Shown piece by piece: positions 33,324 to 41,499 of a DNA stretch of 64,000 nucleotides. This DNA comes from Streptomyces caniferus. Its GTDB lineage: Bacteria > Actinomycetota > Actinomycetes > Streptomycetales > Streptomycetaceae. The DNA is taken from contig NZ_BLIN01000003.1 in the NCBI RefSeq assembly GCF_009811555.1, positions 868,001 through 932,000 of the forward strand, read 5' to 3'. Positions within the stretch are counted from its first letter, which is position 1. The number at the start of each line of letters is the position of its first letter. The position numbers and the translations under genes are program-made. Below the pieces are notes generated by a model. That model ran no database searches. It saw only the letters and a program-made list of their open reading frames with translations, and had not been told where the DNA came from.

Positions 33324-35062
33324 CGCAGGCTCCCGGCCGGCAGCAGTTCCTGGACGTCGGGCTCGATCTGCTGGTGCAGTGGCCGCAGCTCGCCCTGGAG
33401 GAACAGCCGGCGCATCGCCGCGCGTTCGACCTTGCCGCTGGTGGTGCGACGGACCGTCCCGGGCCGCACCAGCAGCACCGCCCCGGCCCGTACGTCGTAC
33501 TCGTCGGTCAGGGCCGCGCCGACCGCGGAGGTGAGCGCGGCGAGATCGGTGTCGTAGCGGGCGCCGGCCCGCAACTCCTGGACGACGACGACGCGTTCGC
33601 GTTCGCCGGGGACGACGAAGGCGGTGGCGGCCCCGAACAGGGCGCTGAGCCGCTGGACGGTGGTCTCCAGGTCCTGCGGATAGAGGTTGCGGCCGGCCAC
33701 CACGATCATGTCCTTGAGCCGACCGGTCACATACAGCCGGCCGTCCTCGCAGGTGCCGAGGTCGCCGGTGCGCAGGTGGCCGCCGTGCCCGGCCGCGGTG
33801 GTGCCGTCGAAGGCCGCGGCGGTCTCGGCGGGGCGGCGCCAGTAGCCGCGGGCGACGCTGTCGCCGCGCAGCCAGATCTCGCCGATGCGGCCGTCGGGGA
33901 GCGGCTTGCGGGTGGCCGGGTCGACGATCAGCAGGGTGCCGTCGGCGGGTTCGCCGCAGTCGGCGAGCCGGCGCCGGGGGGCGCCGTCGGCAGGGGCCCG
34001 CAGCTCATGGGTCTCCAGGGCGGCGGCGTCGGCGGTCAGCTCGCGGCGCTCGGTGCCGGCCGGTGCGCCGGACACCAGCAGGGTCGCCTCGGCGAGGCCG
34101 TAGCAGGGGGTGAGTACCTCGGGGCGCAGGCCGGCCGGGGCGAACCGTTCGGCGAAGGCGCGGAGCGTGGCCGGGCGCACCGGTTCGCCGCCGCTGACCG
34201 CCATCTCCCATCCGGACAGGTCCAGGCCGGCGAGCTGTTCGTCGGTGACCCGCCGGGCGCACAGGTCGTAGGCGAAGTCCGGGGCGCCGCTGACGGTGAC
34301 GCGGTGCTGCTGGATCGCCTCCAGCCAGCGCACCGGGCGGCGGACGAACGCCTCGGGCGAGAGCAGCACGCTGCTGCCGCCGAGCCACAGCGGGTGCAGC
34401 AACTGACCGATCAGGCCCATGTCGTGGTGGAAGGGCAGCCAGCCGCCGAGGCGGGCGCCGGGCAGGGTGTGGAGCACCCGGCTGATCGCCCGCTGGTTGG
34501 CGAGGAGGTTGTCGTGGGTGACCACCACGCCGCGCGGTTCGCGGGTGGAGCCGGAGGTGTACTGGAGGAAGGCGACCGTGTCGCCCGGCAGATCCGGTTC
34601 GTGCCAGGCCCCGGAGGCGGGGACCACATCGGTGGCGAGGCAGGGGATGTGGCCGTGGCCGTGCCGGGCGAGCAGCCGGGAGACGTCCGGCGCGCCGGCC
34701 CCGTCGGCCAGGGCGAGGAGCGGCGCGGCGTCCTTGACGATGCCGGCGAGGCGGGCTTCGAGGTGGCCGCGGCCGTCGGGCGGCGGCACCGGGACGGCGA
34801 GGGCGCCCGCGTAGAGGCAGGCCAGGAAGCTGAGGGCGAACAGCCGGCGGTCGCTGTGCACGATCAGCACCCGTTCGCCGGCGGCCCCGCGTTCCTGCAG
34901 CCAGCCGGCCAGGCGCCGGGCGCCCTCGTCCAGCGCTCGGTAGGTCACCACTTCGGGCTGGGCCCGGCCCTCGTATGCGGGCAGCACGATCAGCGCTTCC
35001 CGGTCGGGCGTCTGGGCGGCCCTGGAGCGGACGAGCTGGGCGAAGTCATGGTTGCCGTTCAA
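33320..35062 (-). CDS. Fatty-acyl-AMP ligase (FAAL)
   Basis: The 580-residue adenylate-forming enzyme activates a carboxylic acid as acyl-AMP and loads it on an ACP. FAAL rather than CoA ligase is indicated by AVPVPPPDGRGHLEARL, WLPFHHDMGLIGQLLHPLWL and VSGAPDFAYDLCARRV. The P-loop is FLQYTSGSTREPRGVV, and LRTGDLG and RLKDMIVVAGRNLYPQDLE lie near the C-terminus. The start is TTG 35062 (GGGAGG upstream); no ATG or GTG fits. The next gene, the dehydrogenase, overlaps its stop. Its acid is inferred to be a short branched starter such as 2-methylbutyrate; sequence alone does not show the chain. Confidence 0.9.
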   Translation of the reverse strand: MNGNHDFAQLVRSRAAQTPDREALIVLPAYEGRAQPEVVTYRALDEGARRLAGWLQERGAAGERVLIVHSDRRLFALSFLACLYAGALAVPVPPPDGRGHLEARLAGIVKDAAPLLALADGAGAPDVSRLLARHGHGHIPCLATDVVPASGAWHEPDLPGDTVAFLQYTSGSTREPRGVVVTHDNLLANQRAISRVLHTLPGARLGGWLPFHHDMGLIGQLLHPLWLGGSSVLLSPEAFVRRPVRWLEAIQQHRVTVSGAPDFAYDLCARRVTDEQLAGLDLSGWEMAVSGGEPVRPATLRAFAERFAPAGLRPEVLTPCYGLAEATLLVSGAPAGTERRELTADAAALETHELRAPADGAPRRRLADCGEPADGTLLIVDPATRKPLPDGRIGEIWLRGDSVARGYWRRPAETAAAFDGTTAAGHGGHLRTGDLGTCEDGRLYVTGRLKDMIVVAGRNLYPQDLETTVQRLSALFGAATAFVVPGERERVVVVQELRAGARYDTDLAALTSAVGAALTDEYDVRAGAVLLVRPGTVRRTTSGKVERAAMRRLFLQGELRPLHQQIEPDVQELLPAGSLR

Positions 35063-35192
35063 CGCCTCCCCCTCCCATGTCGTGGTGTACGGGCCCCGGT
35101 CGGCCCCTGCGGCGGTGCGGTGCGGTCGCCGGGCGCGACGCCTCCGGTGAGGTGCGGGGACCGGTGGTGCGGTGCGCGCGGCGGCCGCGGGG

Positions 35193-35393
35193 TCATGGCG
35201 TGGACCAGCCGACGGGTGCGCGGCGCGGGCGGTGCGCGCGGCCCCATCCGGCACGTGGCACCGGCGGCTCGCCGGCTCCGGGGCCGGCGGCTTCACCGGT
35301 CCGCAGTACGGCGAGCAACACGGCGGTGACGGCGGCGAGTTCGGCCTCGTCCGGTCTCCCCCGGACCACGGTGAACCGTATGTCGTTGGCCAT
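35193..35393 (-). CDS. Acyl-CoA carboxylase epsilon subunit
   Basis: This 66-residue protein starts MANDIRFTVVRGRPDEAELA and ends in a basic, Pro/Trp-containing tail. IRxxRGxPxxEELAA followed by a hydrophobic helix and a W-rich tail is the form of actinobacterial epsilon subunits (AccE/PccE), which stimulate the carboxyltransferase. Its partner is probably the beta subunit at 22053, 11 kb away. It is the first gene of the FAAL operon, just after the terminator at 35485. Confidence 0.82.
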   Translation of the reverse strand: MANDIRFTVVRGRPDEAELAAVTAVLLAVLRTGEAAGPGAGEPPVPRAGWGRAHRPRRAPVGWSTP

Positions 35394-35484
35394 GTCCGCA
35401 GGATGCGCCGGGGCGCTCGAAGGGCACTCGTGTCCGCCCGTAAAGATCGCTGTACCCGGGCGGTCGCGGGCGGGAACGGCAGGG

Positions 35485-35508
35485 GCCGAGGACCGGTGGG
35501 TCCTCGGC
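35485..35508 (-). terminator. Terminator after the cyclase genes
   Basis: GCCGAGGAC pairs perfectly with GTCCTCGGC around a six-base loop, 27 bases past the stop of the ABM-type gene. It separates the cyclase operon from the accE-FAAL operon, so the latter should have its own promoter between 35394 and 35484. Confidence 0.75.
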
Positions 35509-35534
35509 TCCGGGGGTGCGCGCTTCGTACGGTG

Positions 35535-36164
35535 TCAGCGGATGACGCGCTGGTAGGCCATGTGCACGGTGCGTTCGGTGGTGACGTCGGCGATCTCGGA
35601 GACGTCCCGCAGGCGGTCGACGCCCCGCGGGTCGTCGAGCGCGGAGACGCAGGCGTCGCCGTTCCGCCACCACGACAGCCCGACATAGGTCATGGGGCTG
35701 AGGGTGGAGCGCAGCAGGTCGCTGCCGCCGAAGCCGTCGAGCCGGGACCAATGGTCCGTCAGCTCCGCGAAGCGGCGCTCGAACTCGGCGCCGGAGCCGC
35801 GGACCCGGGCGTGGGTGAGGACGACGTCCGCGTCGCCGACGACGGCGTCGTGGTGGAGCATCCGCCCCACGCTGACGGCCTGGTCGGCCTCGGTCTCCAC
35901 GAGCGCTCCGAGGTGGCGCACCCGGTCGAGGAAGGTGTCGTCGTGGACCACGTCCAGGAAGTCCCGCAGACTGCGCCAGTGCCCCAGGTGCACGTAGATG
36001 TGCGGCTGTTCGACGAGCCGGACCGTCACGAGGAAGTCGAAGCCCCGCTGTCGGCGCAGGAATTGGGAGTGCTCGTGGAACTCCCGCTCGAACTTGCCGG
36101 TGTCGCCCTTGACGCGGAACCGGTTGATGACGGTGACGGGCCCGTTGAGGTCACGTCCGGGCAT
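35535..36164 (-). CDS. Two-domain ABM-family protein (oxygenase or cyclase)
   Basis: The 209-residue protein repeats a ferredoxin-like antibiotic-biosynthesis-monooxygenase domain: residues ~8-105 (PVTVINRFRVKGDTGKFERE, LVEQPHIYVHLGHWRSLRDF) and ~112-209 (ADVVLTHARVRGSGAEFERR, PMTYVGLSWWRNGDACVSAL). Family members work without cofactor as anthrone oxygenases or as polyketide cyclases. ATG 36164 follows GGAGG, and the gene overlaps the aromatase stop by 14 bases. It probably forms a quinone or closes a later ring of the polyketide. Confidence 0.8.
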   Translation of the reverse strand: MPGRDLNGPVTVINRFRVKGDTGKFEREFHEHSQFLRRQRGFDFLVTVRLVEQPHIYVHLGHWRSLRDFLDVVHDDTFLDRVRHLGALVETEADQAVSVGRMLHHDAVVGDADVVLTHARVRGSGAEFERRFAELTDHWSRLDGFGGSDLLRSTLSPMTYVGLSWWRNGDACVSALDDPRGVDRLRDVSEIADVTTERTVHMAYQRVIR

Positions 36165-37131
36165 GTGCTTCCTCCGCGAACTGCTTGGCATGGCGCAACG
36201 TGGTCGAGCTGTTGGTCCCCAGTGCCGTGCGCACCAAGGTGCGGGCCTCTTCGAGCGTCGCCTCGGGCCCGAGCGTCTGACGCACCCCCTCGGGATCGAG
36301 GGTGACAGTGTGCCAGGAGGTGGCGGTCACGCCCGTGCCGCGCGGCCCGTGTGGCGTGATTTCCCAGCGGCCGGTGTGCCCCGCCATGGCGACGGGCACC
36401 CGCAGCTGCTTGTAGACGATCTCCGCGCGGTCGGCGAAGCAGATCCGCACGGAGGTGGTGTTGTGGGTGGAGCCGTCCGGGCTGCGGGTGTCCATGTCCA
36501 GGTGCTGGAGGCCCGGTTCGTGCTCGGTGAGCTGCAGTCGCGCCACGTGCGGCAGCCGCTCGGGCCACCGGTCGGCACGGTCGAGGAAGGCGAAGACATC
36601 GGCGGCGGCGCCCTCGATCTCCACCGAGTCGCTGAACGTGAAGGTGGTCTCCTGGCGCCGGCCGGCGAGTTCGGCGGCGTTCTTCAGCGCTTCCAGTTCG
36701 GCGCGACTGTTGCGGTCGACCGCCTGCTCGATGAGGGCGACGGCTGCCGGGTCGTCGCCGACGGCACGGTAGTCGTGCAGCAGCACCACCCGGCAGCCGC
36801 CGTCGTCGTCGGGCTGTATCCGCCAGGTGCCGCCCATCGACGCCACCGGTGCGGCGGAGACGACCTGGCGGAAGGTGATGGTGTGCGTGGCGGGGTCGAG
36901 GGTGCGGCGGGAGGTCCAGTTGCGCACCTCGCCGTTGGCGAACGCCCAGATGTGCAGCAGCTGTTCGCCGCGGGCCTCCTCCAGCACCTCGACGTGCACG
37001 GTCGGCCCGAAGACCTGCGGCCAGGCGGTGACGTCGGCGACCAGGGCGTAGACGGTGCCGGGCGGGGCGGCGACCGTGACGGTGTGCTCGGTGACATGGG
37101 TCGTGCCGGTGGTGGTGACGGTCGGCGCCAC
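36151..37131 (-). CDS. Didomain aromatase/cyclase (SRPBCC fold)
   Basis: The 326-residue protein has two START/SRPBCC domains, as in ActVII or GrhQ-type aromatases: residues ~15-155 (HTVTVAAPPGTVYALVADVT, AWPQVFGPTVHVEVLE) and ~165-315 (SVEIEGAAADVFAFLDRADR, WPERLPHVARLQL). GTG 37131 is chosen because GGGAAGG lies just upstream; an in-frame extension to 37173 is less likely. Didomain enzymes usually act on reduced chains and set first-ring cyclisation and aromatisation. No ketoreductase clearly of actIII type is seen in the window, except possibly the SDR at 44127. Confidence 0.92.
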   Translation of the reverse strand: MAPTVTTTGTTHVTEHTVTVAAPPGTVYALVADVTAWPQVFGPTVHVEVLEEARGEQLLHIWAFANGEVRNWTSRRTLDPATHTITFRQVVSAAPVASMGGTWRIQPDDDGGCRVVLLHDYRAVGDDPAAVALIEQAVDRNSRAELEALKNAAELAGRRQETTFTFSDSVEIEGAAADVFAFLDRADRWPERLPHVARLQLTEHEPGLQHLDMDTRSPDGSTHNTTSVRICFADRAEIVYKQLRVPVAMAGHTGRWEITPHGPRGTGVTATSWHTVTLDPEGVRQTLGPEATLEEARTLVRTALGTNSSTTLRHAKQFAEEAHART

Positions 37132-37262
37132 GGCGGACCTTCCCTTCGTTACGCGCCGCGCAGGCGGCGGCATCAGACTGGCAGGGGGGACTTGAGCGGA
37201 GCTGGAGCGCGGGTCGGACGGCGCCCGGACCGGCGGCTCACCGGTCCGGGCCGCGGGCGGGC

Positions 37263-38303
37263 TCAGGCCCGTGCCCAGGCGGGGCGGTCGCAGATCTCCA
37301 CGACGGCGGCGCCCCAGCTGTAGCCCGCGCCGACGCCGATGAGCACGATCCGGTCGCCGGGCACCGCCCGGCCCGAGGTGACGAGGTGGTCCAGGCCGGC
37401 GAACTGGTCACCGGCGCCGAGGTGCCCGACGGTGCGGCTCCACTCCCAGGTGGTGCGGGCGGGGTCGATGCCGTACGGCCGGTAGTAGATGGCCTCCAGC
37501 CGGCGGCGGCCGAAGTGCGGCAGCACCACCCACTCCGCCTCGGCCAGTTCCAGGTCCGCATCGGCCAGGGCCTGTTTGACGACGGTGCGCTGGCCGGCGT
37601 TGGCGCGACTGATCGCGAAGGACATGCCGACCCGGCCGACGAAGGCGCGCTTGGCCTCCTCGAAGTCGACCGGGGTGCGGTGGCTGAAGGGGGCCGGGCC
37701 GAAGGGTTCGTCACCGCGGTGCATCGGCTCCAGTTCGGGGTCGGCGAGCAGCGCCAGCGACCGCAGCCGCGCGAAGCCGCCCTGCCGGGAGAGCACCAGG
37801 GCGCTCGCCCCGTCGGCGTAGGGGGTGCCGGGGTCGGTGCGCCAGCGGTCGATGCCGGGCGCACAGAACCGGTCGGCGGCGCTGAGCAGGGCGTCCCGGC
37901 GGCCGGCGGTCGCCGTGAGGTAGGCGGTGGCCAGGTCGAGGGCGGCCATCCCGCCGTTCGACATCTGCCGGATCTCGATGGCCGGGCAGGTGTTGCCGAC
38001 CGCCTCGCGCTGGATGTACGAGGCGACCGGCCACAGGTCCTGGCCCTGGTGGTAGGTGTCGGCGTGCAGGATCAGCGCGATGTCGGCCGGGGCGGACGCG
38101 GCCCTGGCGAGGGCCGCGCGGGCGGCCGCCGCGCCCATCTCGGCGGCCGACTCGTGCGGTGAGTGGGCCACCGACAGCATGCCGGTGGCCCGGGCCACCT
38201 GGGGCGGGCAGCTTCCGTCGGCGACCGCGTCGGCGATCGGTAAGGAGGAGGGCAGCCTGGTCGCGGTCCCCCGGATGAAGATGTCGTCCACTCGCACAGC
38301 CAC
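37263..38303 (-). CDS. KSIII-like acyltransferase with Ser nucleophile and TTA codon
   Basis: The 346-residue thiolase-fold protein belongs with CerJ/DpsC-type KSIII proteins. Where KSIII has Cys, this has Ser115 (IEIRQMSNGGMAALDLA). The rest of the triad appears as His in PHFGRR and His/Asp in VGHLGAGDQ. DpsC, which carries Ser at this spot, loads a propionyl starter, so this protein probably transfers an acyl starter to the PKS rather than doing a normal condensation. Codon 21 is TTA (38243-38241), implying bldA control. GTG 38303 follows GGAG. Upstream of it lies the citramalate synthase gene. Confidence 0.88.
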   Translation of the reverse strand: MAVRVDDIFIRGTATRLPSSLPIADAVADGSCPPQVARATGMLSVAHSPHESAAEMGAAAARAALARAASAPADIALILHADTYHQGQDLWPVASYIQREAVGNTCPAIEIRQMSNGGMAALDLATAYLTATAGRRDALLSAADRFCAPGIDRWRTDPGTPYADGASALVLSRQGGFARLRSLALLADPELEPMHRGDEPFGPAPFSHRTPVDFEEAKRAFVGRVGMSFAISRANAGQRTVVKQALADADLELAEAEWVVLPHFGRRRLEAIYYRPYGIDPARTTWEWSRTVGHLGAGDQFAGLDHLVTSGRAVPGDRIVLIGVGAGYSWGAAVVEICDRPAWARA

Positions 38304-38360
38304 TCCTGGAGTGTGGTTCGCGGCCGGCGCGGCCGGGTGCTCGGCGGCGCGCCGGCGGGT

Positions 38361-40010
38361 TCAGTCGGCAACGGCGGCGGTCGGCAGTGCCCGGCGGCGC
38401 TCGCCGCCGGTCCGCGCACCGGACAGCAGGACGTAGCGGACCGCGTCGAGCAGGGCCCGCCAGGACGCGGCGACGGTGTTCTCGTCCACGCCGACGGTGC
38501 CCCAGCGGCGCTGCCCGTCGCTGAAGGTGACCAGTACCCGGGCGGCCGCGCCGCTGCCGCCGCCCGGTCCGGCGCTGCCGGGCAGGACCCGCACCTGGTA
38601 GTCGACGACCTCCAGCGCGGCGAGCTCCGGGAAGAACGGGTCGAGTGCGGTGTGCAGCGCGCGGTCCAGGGCGTTGACCGGTCCGTTGCCCTCGCCGGCG
38701 GCGCTCAGCGGCACCCCGTCGACCCGCAGCCGCACCGAGGCCTGGGTGCGGGTGCCGCCACCGGGCCGCCGGTCCACGCCGACCCGCCAGGTCTCGACGT
38801 CGAAGGGGCACTCCAGCGCTCCGGCGACGGCGCCCTGCAGCTCCTCGCGCAGCAGCAGTTCGAACGAGGCGTCGGCCGATTCGAAGCTGTAGCCGCGCGT
38901 CTCCAGGTCCTTGATGCGGGCGGCGGCGCGGGCGACCGGTTCGGAGCCGGCCTCGACGTCGTAGCCCAGTTCGCGGGCCTTGAGCTCCACGGAGGAGCGG
39001 CCTCCCATGTCGGAGACGAGGGTGTGCATCGCGTTGCCGACCAGCGCCGGGTCGACGTGCTGGTAGAGGCCGGGGTCGACGCGCAGGGCGGAGGCGTGCA
39101 GCCCGGCCTTGTGGGTGAAGGCGCCCGCGCCGACGTAGGGGGCGGCGGTGCGCACCGGGATGCCGGTCAGTTCGGCGATGGACCCGGCGGAGAGGGTCAT
39201 CTCCCGCAGCTGGTCGAGGGAGACCACCTCCAGTCCGCGTTGGAGCAGCAGGTTGGCCGTGACGGTGAAGAGGTCGGCGTTGCCGCAGCGTTCGCCGTAC
39301 CCGTGGGCGGTGCCCTGGACGTGGTCGGCGCCCGCGTCGACGGCCGCGAGGGTGTTGGCGACCGCACAGCCGGAGTCGTCGTGGCAGTGGATGCCGAGGC
39401 GGACGCCGGTGGCGGCGCGGGTGTCGTCGACGACCGCGCCGATCCGGTCCGGGAGTCCCCCGCCGTTGGTGTCGCACAGCACGACCGCCTCCGCGCCGGC
39501 GTCGGCGGCGATCCGCACCACCTCCAGGGCGTATTCGCGGTTGAGGCGGTAGCCGTCGAAGTAGTGCTCGGCGTCGACGAACACCCGACGGCCCGCGTGC
39601 ACGAGGAAGCGCACGGTGCTGCCGATCATGGCGAGGTTCTCGGCGAGCGTGGTGCGCAGGGCCAGTTCGACATGGCGCGGGTGGCTCTTGGCGACGATGG
39701 TCACCACCGGGGTGCCCGAGGCGAGCAGTGCGCGCACCTGGGGGTCGTTGGACACCATGGCACCGGGTTTACGGGTCGCGCCGAAGGCCGCCAACTGGGC
39801 GTTGCGCAACTGGAGTTCCTGTGCGGCGCGGCGGAAGAACTCGGTGTCCTTGGGGACCGCTCCCGGCCATCCCCCCTCGATGAACCCGACGCCGAAGGCG
39901 TCCAGATGGCGCGCGACGGCGAGTTTGTCCTCCACCGTGAGCACCATGCCCTCCTGCTGCGTTCCGTCCCGCAGGGTGGTGTCGTAGAGCTGGAAACGCT
40001 GGTCGGCCAT
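38361..40010 (-). CDS. cimA: Citramalate synthase family enzyme
   Basis: The 549-residue enzyme matches citramalate synthases, which join pyruvate and acetyl-CoA to (R)-citramalate, a route to 2-ketobutyrate and isoleucine-type precursors. The HMGL-like TIM barrel has YDTTLRDGTQQEGMVLTVED with its metal Asp, IEGGWPGAVPKDTEFF, VVLCDTNGGGLPDRIG and GIHCHDDSGCAVANT (metal HxH region). A LeuA allosteric domain follows (~residue 400 on). In this setting it likely feeds a 2-methylbutyryl or propionyl starter independent of primary isoleucine synthesis. A 2-isopropylmalate or homocitrate role is less likely from the GGWPG motif. Confidence 0.88.
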   Translation of the reverse strand: MADQRFQLYDTTLRDGTQQEGMVLTVEDKLAVARHLDAFGVGFIEGGWPGAVPKDTEFFRRAAQELQLRNAQLAAFGATRKPGAMVSNDPQVRALLASGTPVVTIVAKSHPRHVELALRTTLAENLAMIGSTVRFLVHAGRRVFVDAEHYFDGYRLNREYALEVVRIAADAGAEAVVLCDTNGGGLPDRIGAVVDDTRAATGVRLGIHCHDDSGCAVANTLAAVDAGADHVQGTAHGYGERCGNADLFTVTANLLLQRGLEVVSLDQLREMTLSAGSIAELTGIPVRTAAPYVGAGAFTHKAGLHASALRVDPGLYQHVDPALVGNAMHTLVSDMGGRSSVELKARELGYDVEAGSEPVARAAARIKDLETRGYSFESADASFELLLREELQGAVAGALECPFDVETWRVGVDRRPGGGTRTQASVRLRVDGVPLSAAGEGNGPVNALDRALHTALDPFFPELAALEVVDYQVRVLPGSAGPGGGSGAAARVLVTFSDGQRRWGTVGVDENTVAASWRALLDAVRYVLLSGARTGGERRRALPTAAVAD

Positions 40011-40222
40011 GGTCCCTCCGTCCCTGACTCACGCCGCTCTCGGTCGGCGGCTCGGAGCGGTCACGGTCGGGCGGCGGGGTGGAGCGGGGATGGAGGACCG
40101 CTCAAGCGGCCGCCGCGCGGGACCGCCGGGGCACGTAGAGGGGGTGCGGCGTACGGGCAGCACGACGCCCGGTGCGACGGCTGCCACGGCCGCCGCACCG
40201 CGAGGGTGTCCGGTCCCGCCGG

Positions 40223-41287
40223 TCAGGCGGCGACCTCGACGCTGGAGTGGTCGCCGACGACGAGACGGGAGCACCGGGTGCGGACGGCGGAGGTGACCGT
40301 CGCGTCCCGGCCGATGACCGAGCCGCGCACACCGCCGACGCGCCGGACCGTCGCCCCGTCCAGCATGATGGAGTACTCCACCTCCGCCGCGGTCAGCACA
40401 CAGTCCCGGCCGATGGAGGTGTGCGGGCCGACGTGGCTGTCCTCCACCACCGTGCCGGCGCCGATGATGACCGGGCCGGTGAGGCGTGAGCGGACGACCC
40501 GGGCGCCCTCTTCGATCACCACCGGGCCGGTCACCTCGCTCGCCCCGTCCACCGTGCCGCGCACGGACGGCGCCAGCCGGTCGAGGAGTTCGCGGTTGCA
40601 GTCCAGGACGTCCTCGATCCTGCCGGTGTCCTTCCAGAAGCCGGAGTAGATCCGCGCCCGTACCTCCGCGCCGTTCGACACCATCCACTGCAGCGCGTCG
40701 GTGATCTCCAGTTCGCCGCGGGCGCTCGGCTCGATCGCGGCGACCGCTTCGTGCACGGCCGGGGTGAAGAAGTAGACGCCGGTCATGGCGAGGTCGCTGC
40801 GCGGCTCGGCGGGCTTCTCCACGAGCCGCACCACCCGGCCGTTCTCGTCGATCTCGGCGACCCCGAACGCCCTGGGGTCCGGCACCTTGTGCACCACCAC
40901 CTGGGCGGCGGGGCGGTCGGCCCGGAACTGCCGGGCGATGTCCGCCACACCGTCGGTGAGCATGTTGTCGCCCAGGTACATCACGAAGTCGTCGTCGCCG
41001 AGGAAGTCCCTGGCGATGGTGATGCAGTGCGCCAGGCCGAGCGGTGCGTGCTGCCGGATGTAGGTGAGCTCGACGCCGAGGCCGGTGCCGTCGCCGAGGG
41101 CGGCCACGATCTCGTCGCCCCGGTCCCCGACGACCAGTCCGACCTGGGTGACGCCGAGGTCGCGCAGGTCCGCCATCACATGGACGAGCACCGGGCGGTT
41201 GGCGATCGGGATCAGCTGCTTGGGCATGGAATGACTGAACGGGCGCAGCCGGCTGCCCAGGCCGCCGGCCAACACGAGTGCCTTCAT
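40223..41287 (-). CDS. rmlA: Glucose-1-phosphate thymidylyltransferase (long RmlA/StrD type)
   Basis: The 354-residue enzyme makes dTDP-glucose, the first step of deoxysugar supply. The nucleotide-binding start MKALVLAGGLGSRLRPFSHS and sugar-site FVMYLGDNML, VEKPAEPRSDLAMTGVYFF and YSGFWKDTGRIEDVL are all present. The long C-terminal part has hexapeptide-like repeats (VVIEEGARVVRSRLTGPVII), as in StrD-type enzymes. RmlB and glycosyltransferases are not in the window and must lie to the right. Confidence 0.95.
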   Translation of the reverse strand: MKALVLAGGLGSRLRPFSHSMPKQLIPIANRPVLVHVMADLRDLGVTQVGLVVGDRGDEIVAALGDGTGLGVELTYIRQHAPLGLAHCITIARDFLGDDDFVMYLGDNMLTDGVADIARQFRADRPAAQVVVHKVPDPRAFGVAEIDENGRVVRLVEKPAEPRSDLAMTGVYFFTPAVHEAVAAIEPSARGELEITDALQWMVSNGAEVRARIYSGFWKDTGRIEDVLDCNRELLDRLAPSVRGTVDGASEVTGPVVIEEGARVVRSRLTGPVIIGAGTVVEDSHVGPHTSIGRDCVLTAAEVEYSIMLDGATVRRVGGVRGSVIGRDATVTSAVRTRCSRLVVGDHSSVEVAA

Positions 41288-41499
41288 GGGACGTCCTTCC
41301 TCACCGCGTCGCCGGCCGCCGCTGCACGGCGGCGGGCGGCCTGGGACCTGCCGGCGCAGAATGCGGCGGACGGGTCGCGGCGCGCTCAACCCCCGCTGGT
41401 TTTCGCCGTCTTCCCCCCTTCCCTCCCCCGGCTCTCCCCTCCCGGTGCCTTCCGTCTCCGTGCTGTGTCGTCCGACGGGCCGGCGGGGCGGGGACCTGC

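Noticed and set aside
33320..35062. NRPS adenylation domain
   Set aside because: The FAAL-specific PPPDGRGHLEARL and HHDMGLIG motifs and lack of A-domain core spacing favour an acyl-AMP ligase.
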